A DNA stretch of 64,000 nucleotides, taken from positions 2,232,001 to 2,296,000 of the forward strand of contig JAGTXZ010000014.1 of NCBI GenBank assembly GCA_018398575.1, in the 5' to 3' direction. The DNA is from Ampelomyces quisqualis (lineage: Eukaryota > Ascomycota > Dothideomycetes > Pleosporales > Phaeosphaeriaceae). The stretch's first letter is position 1. Each line of letters begins with the position of its first letter. Below the pieces are notes generated by a model, which saw only the letters and a list, made by a program, of their open reading frames with translations, was not told the origin of the DNA and made no database searches. Below are positions 1-10,839 of the stretch, piece by piece. Position numbers and translations under genes: made by a program.

Positions 1-158
1 TTTTGTCCGAGTTCCAGCCCGCTTTCGTCATGTATGCAACTAGTCGCTAAAACACCAACAATGCATCGCTTCCCCGCCATACAGACCAAGTCCCAAGAGT
101 GCCTCAAGGCACAAAAATAGTAATACTACTTCTTCATCTGTGTCCGTCTCAAGCGAGG

Positions 159-3100
159 TTAGATTCGACCGCCTTCAACAATCTCACGCCCAACCAACTC
201 AAGCTCGCCGCTCTCGGCCGTGCGTCTGCGTTCGAGGATCCATCTGCTCTCACCTACTTCGTCGTGGTCACGTACATACGTGACGCTGTCAGCCGCGCTG
301 CCCTTCCTCGAGTGCCCGGCTCGCCATCCACTTCCACTCGGCGTGATTGGCGACGAAGTCGAGATGGGGGACACCAAGCCCATAGAATGTCGGCGTGGTT
401 CTGTCGAGGTAGACACTGTTGTCGATGGAGACGAGAGGGAGGTATCGATGGACGGAGGCGCTGTTGGCTGCTGTCGTGGCATGAATGCTGATGCATTCGG
501 CCCACTGCATGTTGACATGGAATGAGATATGTCCATTGGCGAGTTTAGAGGATGTCTATCAGGCGACATTGGAAGAGCGATTTGAGAAGGTGATTGCATG
601 CTATGCAGAGCATGCAACTGTACTGTTGACGGCAGCGGCGGGATATCCCCAGCAGCCTGACATCGGGGACTTGAAAGCAACTTGTAGTCACTTGCCAGAA
701 GGGTAGGACTTTCTGGTCTTCCGACACCTGCATCGTCTCCACTGTCGCTCGCGTCCCCATCAGTAGCATTGACGGCAGCCATGAGCTCCTCATCGTCTCC
801 GTTGCCCTCATAACCGTCATCGATGTTTGCCGACTCGTCGCTTTCGAGCTCGCTATCGGTTTGTTCGACCATACGACTTCCCGCCGCACTCGAGATCCGA
901 GGCACAAATTGCATGCCCATCGGGGAAGAGTTGCGAGGGCTGTTCGCTGTGCTGCCCGGAAGACTAGGCGCACTACCCCCAAATGCACCTTTTCGCAGCC
1001 TCATCAGATTACTGAGACTCATGTCTTCCTCCTCAGGCCACTCATAGGGGCTCATACGAGCAAGTTGTGCCAAGCCTGGACTTGACACTGGCTGTTGTCC
1101 ATCACGAAAGTGGTTCAGGCTAATGAAAGAGTTTCGTGTACTGTATTCGCTTCGTTCCGTGATAGGTGTGAGATTCGGCTCACGGATGGCATTGCGTCCG
1201 CTGACGGTGCGACCCAGCCCAGAAGGACCAAAGAAACCACCCCAAGCATTTGGCGAGTCACCCACTGCTGAAGCGTAGAACCCGAATTCTTGTCCATAGA
1301 AACCTTCGTCATCGAATGCTAGTGCCTCGGCGTTTGCTGCTGCAATCATCGGGTCGTCGTCCAGGTTGCTTTCATACTCACTGTATTCGTAGTCGTCCAC
1401 AAAGGCAGAGCTCATCCCGAAGACATCATCATCTTGTGAATAGCTGTCGGTATCTAAGCTAAAGCGACCATCGTCTGGAATAAGACTTGGATGCGAGTCG
1501 CTCAATGTTGAGAGATTCTCAGCATCGAGGCTTGACTGAGCGACATCTTGAGCGGTATCAATACTGGCTTTACGCGAAAATCTTCCGGCAGCTTCGGCAC
1601 GTGTAGCTGCGTCGGCTAGTGCGCTGTGATAGGCGTTCATAGTATTGTACTCCGGCACGTTTCGCTGTTGGGCAACAGACGTCTTGTGGGTAAGCGAGGG
1701 CTCGGACACGTTCATATGTCTGGTCACGGTATCGTCGTCCGCCTCATACCCAGCCTCAGTCCCTGTGACAGGGTGGGAGGAGAGCGCATTTGGGACTGCT
1801 TCGATCGTGGGCGGCCTCACCTTTCGGTCATAAAGTGGACCGTCTGGATCATCAAACATGTTTTCGTCGAAGCCCGTTGCGTCGTGCTCGTCGTGCTCCC
1901 CTATCAACCCGTCGTCGAAGTACATGTCATCACCAAGGTCGAGCTTGGCAGGGCTGACTAGCGCAGCAAGCGTTGATTTCTCGGGCTGTGAATGTAACAA
2001 GTCGTGAGAAATATGCTGCAGACCCATGTATTTCATCGGTTTGATTGAAGAATCGTAATCCGGCTGAATCGACAAATTGGAGATATCGAAGTTGTTCATG
2101 CCTGAGTCTATGCTCTGGTCTCCTAGCCCTCCAAAGTCGTCTTCCTCGCCAAGCATAGGAATCTCCTCTTCGAAGCCACCATCCATTTCGTCGTAGTCGT
2201 CCATCCCATATTCATCGTAGTCATCTTCAATGGTGTTGGTGGACATGCGAACCTGTTTCGATGCCTTCTCTGCTGCTTTTTGCTTGTGTCGCTCTTCCAG
2301 GATTGCTTCTTGAGCCGAGTCACTGCCACCTGATATCTGAAAGCTGAATCTAGACGCTCTACTTGTCAAGTGCGAAGGTAACCCAGCCGACTGGAAAGAT
2401 GGATCGGTTATTGATGTGGCCCGGGATCGCGCTGGAGGTGGCGACTTGGTTGACTTTCGTTTCCGTTGTGTGGGTTCTGTTGGCACGTCCATAGGATCAT
2501 GGGCTTCGAGCACTGGGGACAGAATAGTAGAGCTAGTATCCGTAGCGTGCAAGGTTGGGCGAGGTGGGGGCGAGGAGTCTGGAGGGGACGTAATTGACGG
2601 CGAGTCTTTGGGCAATATTGGCGGCGGTGGAGATGAATATGCGGGCGGAGGTGCCTGTGTCGAATTCCTCACAAGGAAGTCGTTGTTTGCTAGCTGCTCG
2701 GCTCTTATGGCGGCTTGAGACTGTTCGTAACTCGTGTCATCGTCAAAATGTTCGTGGAACACGGGTGTGTGTTCTCGTTCTATTTTCGGTGGGCTGACAC
2801 GGCCCACTTCTTGCTGCGTGTGGTCATGGCTGCAGGCATTGTTGTGTGGGAAATTTCGATTGAGTCTTGGGGCATTGAAATCGTGAACAATGTGCCCACG
2901 AATGCTCGGATCGTACGTGTTGGGCATTGCTGGCACGATTGACGGCGCGTGATGAGTGACGAGCGATTCGTCTGCTAGGGGATCCAGCGTCTGACCAGAT
3001 CGCCGGCGCATCAGAAGTGACATGGGATTGCGCAGGCTGAGCCTGGACTTGCCCTTGGCCGGCGCTGCGGTAGGCGTCGAGGTACCCCGAGGGTTTCCCG

Positions 3101-3560
3101 AGAGCTTCTCGCTTATGCCACTCATCAACGATGTTTGCGATCTGGAGAAGGTCGAGTAACTCGGAGAGATGGTCGAGGGCGCCAGATGCGTCGCAGACTG
3201 CGAGGGGGTCTCTGGACGCTGCGCATGTTCTGGCATGGGCGACAAGAGATTGCCTGCGCACGGGTTCGCCGTCGCGGGACGCGCAGAGGTCGTTGTGGGT
3301 TGGAGACCCGGAGGCTTGTCCAGCCGGGAAGCCACGCGGGTGATGGGCGGCAGCTGTGGAGGATACGGCGATATAGGCGAGCTCGAGAAGTAGCTGGCAT
3401 TGTCGGAGAAGCGTGGAGAGGCAAAGTAATCGGTGCTTTGCGACGGCGACGGCAGCGGATAGGCGGCGGGACTGGGGACTGGCTCAGGCGACGCCAGACT
3501 CGAGGCAGTGCGCTTTGCATGGCCCGGTCGGAGGTAGGAGAAGATGCTGGAGGGCGCCAT
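159..3560 (-). CDS. Large Ser/Pro/Asp-rich, mostly disordered fungal protein
   Basis: A single uninterrupted frame of 1,133 aa. The start is placed at the ATG at 3560 (MAPSSIFSYLRP); the frame stays open 16 codons further upstream but only from a TTG. The N-terminal third is Ser/Pro-rich. A more ordered patch around residues 180-250 has basic SLRNPMSLLMRRRSGQ followed by DPSIRGHIVHDFNAPR, which looks like a conserved core. The middle and C-terminal parts hold acidic runs (DDYDEYGMDDYDEMDG) and many potential Ser/Thr phosphosites. I see no catalytic domain, membrane segment or signal peptide. I have the impression of a conserved Pezizomycotina protein but cannot name it. It is transcribed away from the Aha1 gene across a 1.4-kb gap. 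Coding status is very likely given the frame length; function is unknown. Confidence 0.85.
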   Translation of the reverse strand: MAPSSIFSYLRPGHAKRTASSLASPEPVPSPAAYPLPSPSQSTDYFASPRFSDNASYFSSSPISPYPPQLPPITRVASRLDKPPGLQPTTTSARPATANPCAGNLLSPMPEHAQRPETPSQSATHLAPSTISPSYSTFSRSQTSLMSGISEKLSGNPRGTSTPTAAPAKGKSRLSLRNPMSLLMRRRSGQTLDPLADESLVTHHAPSIVPAMPNTYDPSIRGHIVHDFNAPRLNRNFPHNNACSHDHTQQEVGRVSPPKIEREHTPVFHEHFDDDTSYEQSQAAIRAEQLANNDFLVRNSTQAPPPAYSSPPPPILPKDSPSITSPPDSSPPPRPTLHATDTSSTILSPVLEAHDPMDVPTEPTQRKRKSTKSPPPARSRATSITDPSFQSAGLPSHLTSRASRFSFQISGGSDSAQEAILEERHKQKAAEKASKQVRMSTNTIEDDYDEYGMDDYDEMDGGFEEEIPMLGEEDDFGGLGDQSIDSGMNNFDISNLSIQPDYDSSIKPMKYMGLQHISHDLLHSQPEKSTLAALVSPAKLDLGDDMYFDDGLIGEHDEHDATGFDENMFDDPDGPLYDRKVRPPTIEAVPNALSSHPVTGTEAGYEADDDTVTRHMNVSEPSLTHKTSVAQQRNVPEYNTMNAYHSALADAATRAEAAGRFSRKASIDTAQDVAQSSLDAENLSTLSDSHPSLIPDDGRFSLDTDSYSQDDDVFGMSSAFVDDYEYSEYESNLDDDPMIAAANAEALAFDDEGFYGQEFGFYASAVGDSPNAWGGFFGPSGLGRTVSGRNAIREPNLTPITERSEYSTRNSFISLNHFRDGQQPVSSPGLAQLARMSPYEWPEEEDMSLSNLMRLRKGAFGGSAPSLPGSTANSPRNSSPMGMQFVPRISSAAGSRMVEQTDSELESDESANIDDGYEGNGDDEELMAAVNATDGDASDSGDDAGVGRPESPTLLASDYKLLSSPRCQAAGDIPPLPSTVQLHALHSMQSPSQIALPMSPDRHPLNSPMDISHSMSTCSGPNASAFMPRQQPTAPPSIDTSLSSPSTTVSTSTEPRRHSMGLVSPISTSSPITPSGSGWRAGHSRKGSAADSVTYVRDHDEVGESRWILERRRTAESGELELVGREIVEGGRI

Positions 3561-4969
3561 GGTGCGCGCTGCTGTGCCTGGCTTTTGCCAAGGGATGGCG
3601 ACAGACAACTACCAGCGCGTGCGGGGGGGGGGGCAGGACTGCCTCTCAGCGAGGCCATGTAGCCAACAGCAACAACAACATGACAGAGTAGAAGGACGGC
3701 AGAGGGTGTGCGGTCGGACCCAACGCGTGGTGATGGTGCTGGCGATATCAGATGGGATGCGATCCTGCGCTGGACGTCCGCGGGAAGGCTAGCGGGCCGG
3801 GTCGCGGTACAATATAGCAGTAACCGCACAGTTGGCAGCTTCGGCGTGTGTCACGGCGGCGTGAGCTTGAGTGGGTGTGGTCGAGTGCTCGAGGATTGGT
3901 GGTGTGGCTGCGCCGCTGGGGGTGATGCGTGTTTAGTTGCTGCGGGCCTTCCCAACACCACGGTCCACACCCGGGCAAGGTTTCATGCCCATGGCCGACT
4001 GCAGGGTCCAGCCCGCTTCGTCTTGTGCGACGCCTTCGCCCCGGCTAGGCTTTCCTCGTAATTTGGCAATGCATGAACTATTGACTCGTCTCCAAAGCAT
4101 ACGGCGTACTTCCGGATTCCGGGTGGCCCATCGGATGGCCCCTACGGAGTATCTGAAACAACAATTTGTACATCCAGTGGGGTACATCGACCGCCCTGTG
4201 ACGCTGGCGTTCCGTTAGTGCATGCTTGTGCGACCTCAGTAACGTGGACATTATCGCGGACACGCTGGCTCATCATTGAGCATGGTCGTACTCCGTAGAC
4301 CGCAGTGTATTTGCATTTGCGTCATGGAGGCCGTCTACGCTGCACTCCGCATACAGCTGACAGCACTCTGCCAGCTAGTATGGATACACCGTGCGAATTC
4401 TTTTCGACACCGGGCCATAGGAGGCAGTCTTCGTGTCACGCAATAGTCATTGTCTTCCAGCACCCGGAGATCAAGACAGACTCTCAGCGGCGTCCACAGT
4501 TGCTCGAGCGTGCTGCATCCCGTGATACCCAGTACGGATACGGAGGAACGAGATCACAGCCGGAACATCGTCGGCCCGAGAAGCTTGGCAGTGGGGCCAA
4601 TGCGAAGCTTCTCGAATTATTCTGCCTCGAGCTCCCTCGCGAACGCATTTCCTAACCATCCCACCCCCCTCCCGCTCGCTCATCATCGCTCCTTCTACCG
4701 CTGAATGATCGTTCTTTGGGTAGCTTGAGTACAGCTTAAGCTTCATTGACCCGTAAGTGTGCGCCCATTTCACCGTTCCCCGATTGAAGGATGAGACACA
4801 AGCTGGCACCAGTCTGAGAAGACTTGTACTCTTTGCATGCGGACTAGCTACAGGACAATCTGTCCGAACTCTGACAACCCATCTTCTTCTCAACTTCTGC
4901 TTTATCATTCCGAGAAGCAATTCCTGACACGTGAGATCAGTTAGCATTGCTCACCTCTCTGCTTCCGTC
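3561..4969. other. Intergenic region between divergent genes
   Basis: About 1.4 kb separating the start of the disordered protein (-) and Aha1 (+). It contains a G-run near 3624-3633, short ORFs that look random, and a heat-shock element at 4604-4616. No coding gene is supported here. Confidence 0.7.
4604..4616 (+). promoter_or_regulatory. Heat-shock element upstream of Aha1
   Basis: The bases GAAGCTTCTCGAA give three perfect alternating 5-bp HSF units (nGAAnnTTCnnGAAn). A fourth TTC lies one base out of register at 4620-4622, and a near match GAAGCTTG lies at 4580-4587. The site is about 355 bp upstream of the Aha1 ATG. Hsf1 control of Hsp90 co-chaperones is established in yeast; binding here is an inference from the motif. 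Confidence 0.55.
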
Positions 4970-6085
4970 ATGGTTCTACACAACCCCAACAACTGGCACT
5001 GGGTCAACAAAGATGTTGCACCATGGGCCAGAGAGTTCTTGGATAAGGAGCTTGTCCAAATCTCGGCTGAGCAAGATGGCCTCACAGCAAAGATCGACAA
5101 GGTCGTCAGCATGGACGGCGACGTCGACGTGAGCCAGCGCAAGGGCAAGGTCATTACAATCTTCGACGTCAGACTGAAGCTAGAATACTCTGGTAAGTTC
5201 TCTCCTGGCCCGAACCCTGACTTGGCGCGCTGACGCGGTCGGCAGGCAAGAACCAAGAGGGCGAAGAGACTAGTGGCACTATCACGATTCCAGAGGTCGC
5301 TCATGACACCGAGGAAGACGAGTATGTCGTATGTTCCCTTCGCTCACAACCCTTGGCTCGCTTATTCAAAGGCATACCCGTGGCTAACTTGATTGATGCA
5401 GTTTGAGGTAGATGTCTACTCAGAAGACAGCAGCAAACAGCCTGTCAAGGACTTGGTTCGCTCCAAAATTCTTCCTCAGCTCCGCAAAAGCCTTGCGAAG
5501 CTCGGTCCAGCTGTCATGACGGAGCACGGTAAAGACATCCAGCATGCACCCGGCTCAAACCCAGCAAACGGCTTGTCAACACCCAAAGTGTACTCAAGCT
5601 CGAGCGTCAACAAGGCCTCTAGCGCCAAACCCGAGACTGGCTCGCAGAAGAACAGCTCGGGCGCCGTTGTCAACGTGATCACAATCACCGACAGCACGGA
5701 ATTTCGCACTGATGCCGCCAACCTGTTCCAGACCTTCACAGACCCTCAGCGTATCGCTGCGTTCACTCGTTCACCCCCAAAGAACTTCACTGGTGCTAAG
5801 CCGGGCGGTACTTTTGAACTGTTCGGGGGCAACGTGAGCGGAGAGTTCACCGAGCTCGAGGAACCAACCCATATCGTTCAGAAATGGCGACTTGCACAAT
5901 GGCCTGCAGGTCATTACTCTACACTGTCCATCTGGTTTGATCAAAACGACGCCGATGGTGTCACCGTGATGAGGGTCGAGTGGAAGGGTGTTCCGGTGGG
6001 TCAGGAAGAGCCTACGAAGGTCAATTGGGACCAGTACTACGTCCGCAGCATAAAGACCACATTTGGATTTGGAACCGTACTGTGA
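4970..6085 (+). CDS. AHA1: Activator of Hsp90 ATPase, Aha1
   Basis: Exons 4970-5192, 5246-5328 and 5402-6085 encode 329 aa, the usual Aha1 length. Both introns are short with GTAAGT/GTATGT donors, and the frame is kept (Gly codon split G|GC; second intron in phase 0). The N-terminus carries the family NxNNWHW motif (NPNNWHW, residues 4-10), followed by the Hsp90 middle-domain-binding N domain to about residue 150. A low-complexity Ser/Asn linker leads to the C-terminal AHSA1/START-like domain (about 205-329), ending in IKTTFGFGTVL. Aha1 binds Hsp90 in the cytosol and stimulates its ATPase and client cycle. A heat-shock element upstream fits stress induction. Identification is firm. Confidence 0.96.
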
Positions 6086-6945
6086 GTCGACTGCGCACTA
6101 ATGGTGTTACGGTATTCAGGAGATGGTTTACGAATGTTGACGAAGTGATGGATATTGAAAGATTCCGATGATAGCCATGATGGCGAAGAGCAGTCAATGT
6201 ACAAAGTTCTGCATCTAAGTACCATGCCCTGTGAACATGACCGGCTGGATGCGACATCTTTCCTTGGGTTCGTGGTCGCGTGCGCTGCCCAACAATTTTC
6301 AGCCGTTGGCTTGGCGAATGCGGGTGTTACTTTGGCTTCATCGGCTCTCGCCACATAAATCTGTTTTCAACACGGCACAACTTGCTCAGGTTGGCCAGCT
6401 TTGTTGACGGTGTCGGCATCCGTACCTGCCTGAAAGAGCGCTAGATGGCCCTCCAACATCCCCACTCTTGATAACAAGCTATGCGCAAGCCTCCGGTGGA
6501 AGCTTGTTTGGTGGGTTAGCTCTTCGAATGCTCCAACGCTCTTCAAAACAGGCGTCTGTACGCTACTCAAGGCCGTTCAGTATAAATTCGTGCTATCACT
6601 GAAGCCCATATTTGCGATTGTAAGCGCTTCCTTGTCCAGCACCGCGCTGTCAAACCTACATGCAAGCTCGGATCCCATGTACATAACGTCATTGGTACGA
6701 GCGACTGATCCTACCCTACCCAGGGCCTCGTCCAGGGCTTCGCCTGGTACTTCAGAATCTTTAGCCTCTATTGGAAGGTCAATGGTGCTGGTCATCGCCA
6801 TCTGGGTGGGTAGATTACTTACCCTCGGTGATATTTCATACAGAGTGGATCAACTGGCTGTGTAGTATAACTAATTCACTCTTCTTGATTACAAGATTGT
6901 CCCACAAACCTGACCCGTGAAAGCAACACTTCACCAATTTTCGCG
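6086..6945. other. Intergenic, with a possible decayed ORF
   Basis: About 860 bp between Aha1 and the carboxypeptidase pseudogene. The only structure seen is a minus-strand frame at 6367-6801 interrupted by one stop (listed separately). Nothing else looks functional. Confidence 0.5.
6367..6801 (-). pseudogene. Possible ankyrin-like relic with an internal stop
   Basis: Reading minus from an ATG at 6801, one frame runs 145 codons to 6367 except for a single TGA at 6577-6579. The last part (GHLALFQAGTDADTVNKAG) loosely resembles an ankyrin repeat turn (GHLE..LLEAGADVNA.NKDG). It could be a decayed gene fragment or chance. No supporting splice structure was found; the GTAAGT immediately upstream is only about 20 nt from the next AG, too short for an intron. 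Confidence 0.25.
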
Positions 6946-8282
6946 ATGAAGCGGTGTTCCAAGCTCGCAGCTTTGCCGTTACTGATCGCAGGTGCGCTCG
7001 CACAATTCATGCCAGCTCCTACCGATTTGATTACCAAGGAAGGTTATGCCGGCATCAATGTGCGATACAAAGAGGTTCCTGCGAGTATTTGCGAGCTGGG
7101 TCCCTACATCAAGAGCTACTCAGGCGATGCGGACGTCGATGATGATCAGCACATTTTCTGGTGGTTCTTCGAAACTCTCAATGGAGATCCAAAAGACGCT
7201 CCCCTTACCGTCTGGATCAATGGTGGCCCTGGGTCCAGCTCCATGATTGGCCCCTTCCAGGAACTAGGATGTTGTGGCATTGGCCCTGATCTGAAGCCAT
7301 TTAACAATCCATACTCATGGTCGAATGTGAGCAATATGCTGTTCATCGATGAGCCGAATACTGTGGGCATGTCATGTTCTATCCCAATCCCAGCATACCA
7401 GGACGACAGCGGCTTCACGATCCAGCTGCCCAATAACACTTGGCCCGACTATGCGCAGTCGTATGGCACGTGCGGCACGTACTTGAAGCCGAACCATACT
7501 TTGACTGCCAACACGACAGAAAGTGCCGCGCCGAATATGTGGAAGACTCTGCAAGCGTTTTATTCAGCATCCCCTCACTACTCCCGCGAATATTTCTCGT
7601 CCACTACAGAATCTTTAAGGAGGCCGTGAGTATATCCTCTGAATGATGTAAACTAAGCATTTACTAATTAGCCACGCAAATATAGACTATGGTCCAATAT
7701 TTAACTCGTGCATCCTCGATCAGAACGCGAAGAACATATCTGGAGCAGCCACCATCAATCTAAAGAATGTCTTGATGGGCAATGGCTTGTTTGATCCTCT
7801 AGTGCGGTATCAAGGCTACTAACAGTACGCGATCGATCCTGGCAACACATATGACTACGACCCATACAATGCATCTGTAAAGGCAGAGTGATATAACGAT
7901 CTCTACGGCGAAGGAAACTGCGTCGATCAAAACGAACCATTGCTATGCAACAGGACAGAATTCCACTTACTCTCGCGCAGATGATTTCTGCGCCAGTAAA
8001 GTCGAGAACATGTACGACATTCACAGTGGCCGTGATGAGTACGACATGCGGTACATGACCCCTGATCCCTTTCTATATGACTACTTGGTTGATTGTCTCA
8101 ACACACCGGAAGTGCAACAGGCGATTGGCGCATACCAGAACTTGTCAAAAAGTTCTAGGACGGTATCATCGGCTTTGGGCGAAGTCGGTGACGATGATCG
8201 TGAATCAGGCACTATCGAGGCGTGTCAAAAGCTGCTCGATGCTGGCGTACCGAACAGTCTCTTTCTATACTTCAAGAACTGA
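6946..8282 (+). pseudogene. Decayed secreted serine carboxypeptidase (peptidase S10)
   Basis: The intact first part (6946-7625) begins with a signal peptide (MKRCSKLAALPLLIAGALAQ) and has the S10 oxyanion motif WINGGPGSSS. The catalytic-serine region should read ESYGGHYGP: the DNA has gaatct-ttaa-ggaggcc, then an apparent intron (7626-7685) and actatggtcca, so one extra base shifts the frame inside Ser-Tyr-Gly. Downstream S10 homology continues but with in-frame stops (TAA after GY near 7822, TGA near 7888) and a second shift before the DDFCASKVE region (about 7975). Homology ends at LFLYFKN (8282), before the regions that carry the catalytic Asp and His. I therefore call it a non-functional remnant. 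Its neighbour downstream is another secreted peptidase, intact. Confidence 0.85.
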
Positions 8283-8962
8283 ACCACCTTTACGCCGACA
8301 AACTAAGCTAATATCAAAGCGTTTAGTATATCTCACGACGCGTAAACTTGTGGTGGTAAAAGCGATGTACTGGCGTCGTTTTCTAATTTCGAGTACGGAG
8401 ATACGAAGAGTACCTGGGCCGCTTTCAAAGGGCCGTGACCAGCAGTAGTGGGAGGGGCAGATTTCTTAAAAGTGAAGTGTGAAGGGGCATGGTTGCGAGG
8501 TCAGGAGATCAGAAGCAGACAGATCCGATTGGAATTCAAGAAAACGTAATCCTTTGTACATTTAAAAATTCAATTGCGACCTTTTGGACAATCTCTTGGC
8601 TGGTGCTCGGCATTGGGATTGAGGACCCCGCACCTCGACCTTGCCGTTGCCAAGTCGAACGTGCAGGAAACGTCGTGATTGACCGTCGGAGCTTTCCCAA
8701 ACTCAATCTTTGGCGCCTTGGACGGCACTGTGAGCTTCCTTTTCAGATACAGATTTGCAGCTTTCCAAGCCATGATAACGACACCCTGTGTTCTCCGATG
8801 ACGGGACTTCCTGCGGCATCGTATGATGGCTTAGGTATCGGAAGCCGATAAACTTGGTGGCATGTACCATGTTTATGACGCCATGTTGGGAATTATAAAA
8901 GGCTATGGGTCCTCATAAGCTGTACTGGAAATTGGCTGGGGTGCTAATTTGATTCTATCACC
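8283..8962. other. Intergenic, promoter of the M28 gene
   Basis: About 680 bp between the pseudogene and the aminopeptidase. It includes the TATA-like box at 8894-8900. No ORF here looks real; further decayed carboxypeptidase sequence may lie at the left edge but I cannot align it. Confidence 0.5.
8894..8900 (+). promoter_or_regulatory. TATA-like box of the M28 gene
   Basis: TATAAAA, 63 bp before the M28 aminopeptidase ATG, a usual fungal spacing for a core promoter. Sequence motif only. Confidence 0.4.
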
Positions 8963-10528
8963 ATGCGATCGACCACAATCTTCATCCTTTGTGCGGCAAC
9001 AGTCCTGCAAAGTGCATTGTCTTCACCTTTACACCAACGTCATGCACATCAGTCATTTCCTAGCACCGAACAATGGCCGATAGCAACTATAGGAGAGGCA
9101 ATCAACCAGCAGCTACCGGACGAAGAACTACAAGGCATACTTTCGCAGGTCTCACAAGCAAATATCGAGGCGACGATCCGGAAACTCGCCTCGTTTGGCA
9201 CACGACATACCCTATCGAGCCAGAGCGACCCGAATCGCGGGATTGGTGCTGCTAGGACATGGCTGACGGCTCAGTTCCAAGAAGCTGCCGATGCGAGTGA
9301 AGGACGAATGACAGTCGACTGGAATAGCGTCATCAAGTATCCTGGCGATAACGAGCGCATAATCTTTCCAGTGAACATTACCAATGTTGTCGCTACATTG
9401 AGGGGAAGTGACGACCCCGATCGATTATATGTCACTGGCGGTCATTACGACTCCAGGAACAGTAATCCGATCGACTACCAAGGTGACGCACCTGGCGCTG
9501 TTGATGAGTATTTTATTCCTTTTTAGCGCAAATACCATATGATACTGATGATAAGTAGTGCGTCTGGTGTTGCAGTATCTCTTGAGCTTGCGCGCATCTT
9601 CGCTTCTTACAAGCCAAGGAGCACCATCGTCTTCACCGCCTTTGCGGGCGAAGAGCAAGGTCTTCTGGGAGCAGAGAACCTCGCCAAAACATACAAGAAC
9701 AGCTCTGTGAATGTTGCCGGTATGATCAATCTTGATATGGTTGGAAAGTAAGCACGCTTGTTTGTCAATACATCCCCGGTATTAACGTCCCCCAGCTCCA
9801 AAGCAGAGGATGGCACAAGCGACCCCTACAACATCCGCTTGTTCTGTCAAGGAACCCCCTTGACTGAGAACGACACGGTAACGACGTCCCGCCTTAGCAT
9901 CGGTGGTGACAATGATAGTCCCGCACGCAATCTTGGCCGCCATATTTACGAAGTCGCCTCTAACGCCTTCACCGAGATGACTGTGCGCCTCATCTATCGC
10001 CTGGATAGGTACAGCCGTGGCGGAGACCATCGCCCCTTCCTAGAAGCTGGTTACACCGGCGTGCGCTTTGTCCAGTCCAACGAAGACTATACTCAACAGC
10101 ATCAGAACGTCACTGTCCGTAACGGCAAGCAGTACGGCGATTTGGTGGAATGGCTAGACTTTGAATACAACACGCGCGCCGCAAAGGTTGTTGCAAGCAC
10201 AATGTGGAGTCTAGCAAATGCACCTGGCGAGCCAAGAAACGTGGGCATCAACACAACAGCTTCTGACAACTTCAGCCAATTCAAGTGGGACACGCCAATT
10301 GGACTGCCAATTGGACTGCCAGTCGAGGGTTACGAGATCGTGTATCGTGAAACAATTGAGCCGCATTGGACGAATGTGATCGAAGTTGGAAACGTAAATT
10401 GGTACAACTTGACTTCCGCGACAATCCATAAGGACAATGTCATCTTCGGAGTCAGGAGTGTTGGTAAGGGAGGATACAAGAGTCCCGCGGTGCTTCCATT
10501 CCCGTTCGGGTGTACGCGCAACTGCTAA
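8963..10528 (+). CDS. Secreted zinc aminopeptidase, peptidase family M28
   Basis: Exons 8963-9507, 9559-9747 and 9796-10528 give 488 aa. Splicing rebuilds the diagnostic motif GAVDDASGVAV (Asp codon GA|T) and MVGNSKAED, which supports both introns. A signal peptide covers roughly residues 1-20. By comparison with Aeromonas aminopeptidase the co-catalytic zinc site is complete: His161 (GGHYDS), bridging Asp182 (DDASG), catalytic Glu213 and ligand Glu214 (GEEQG), Asp241 (LDMVG) and His347 (TQQHQ). A C-terminal extension of about 100 residues is probably a beta-sandwich, fibronectin-like module. Likely role: release of N-terminal amino acids from peptides outside the cell. It lies next to a dead S10 carboxypeptidase gene, so this may once have been a two-gene secreted peptidase pair. 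Confidence 0.93.
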
Positions 10529-10839
10529 AGAGCAGAATGAAAAGGTATCAGAAATCAACAATACCACAATGTTCTCAGCAGGAATTCCAGCCATCCTGGT
10601 ATCCCAACCAGCTTGTCAGCGACATCATGACTTTCCACCCATTCGCAGTCTCAAAGATTGATTGGTCAGCTAATGCTTTGGCCAAAAATGCTCGCAATCC
10701 AAAGTAATATCTCAATCCTTCCAAATTGAATGCGGTTCCCCATCTCCTGACTTACCGCGCTGTAACCAAAAAAAAACACAGAATTCAGGAAAAAATTGCA
10801 CTTACTTTGAGACGATGACAAGTGTCTAAAACACATGGT
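10529..10839. other. Convergent 3' intergenic region
   Basis: About 310 bp between the converging M28 (+) and unknown (-) genes. A-rich tract near 10768-10777 (aaaaaaaaac). Nothing else seen. Confidence 0.5.

Noticed and set aside
3561..3608. TTG-initiated extension of the first gene
   Set aside because: An in-frame ATG at 3560 is available; nothing supports a non-ATG start.
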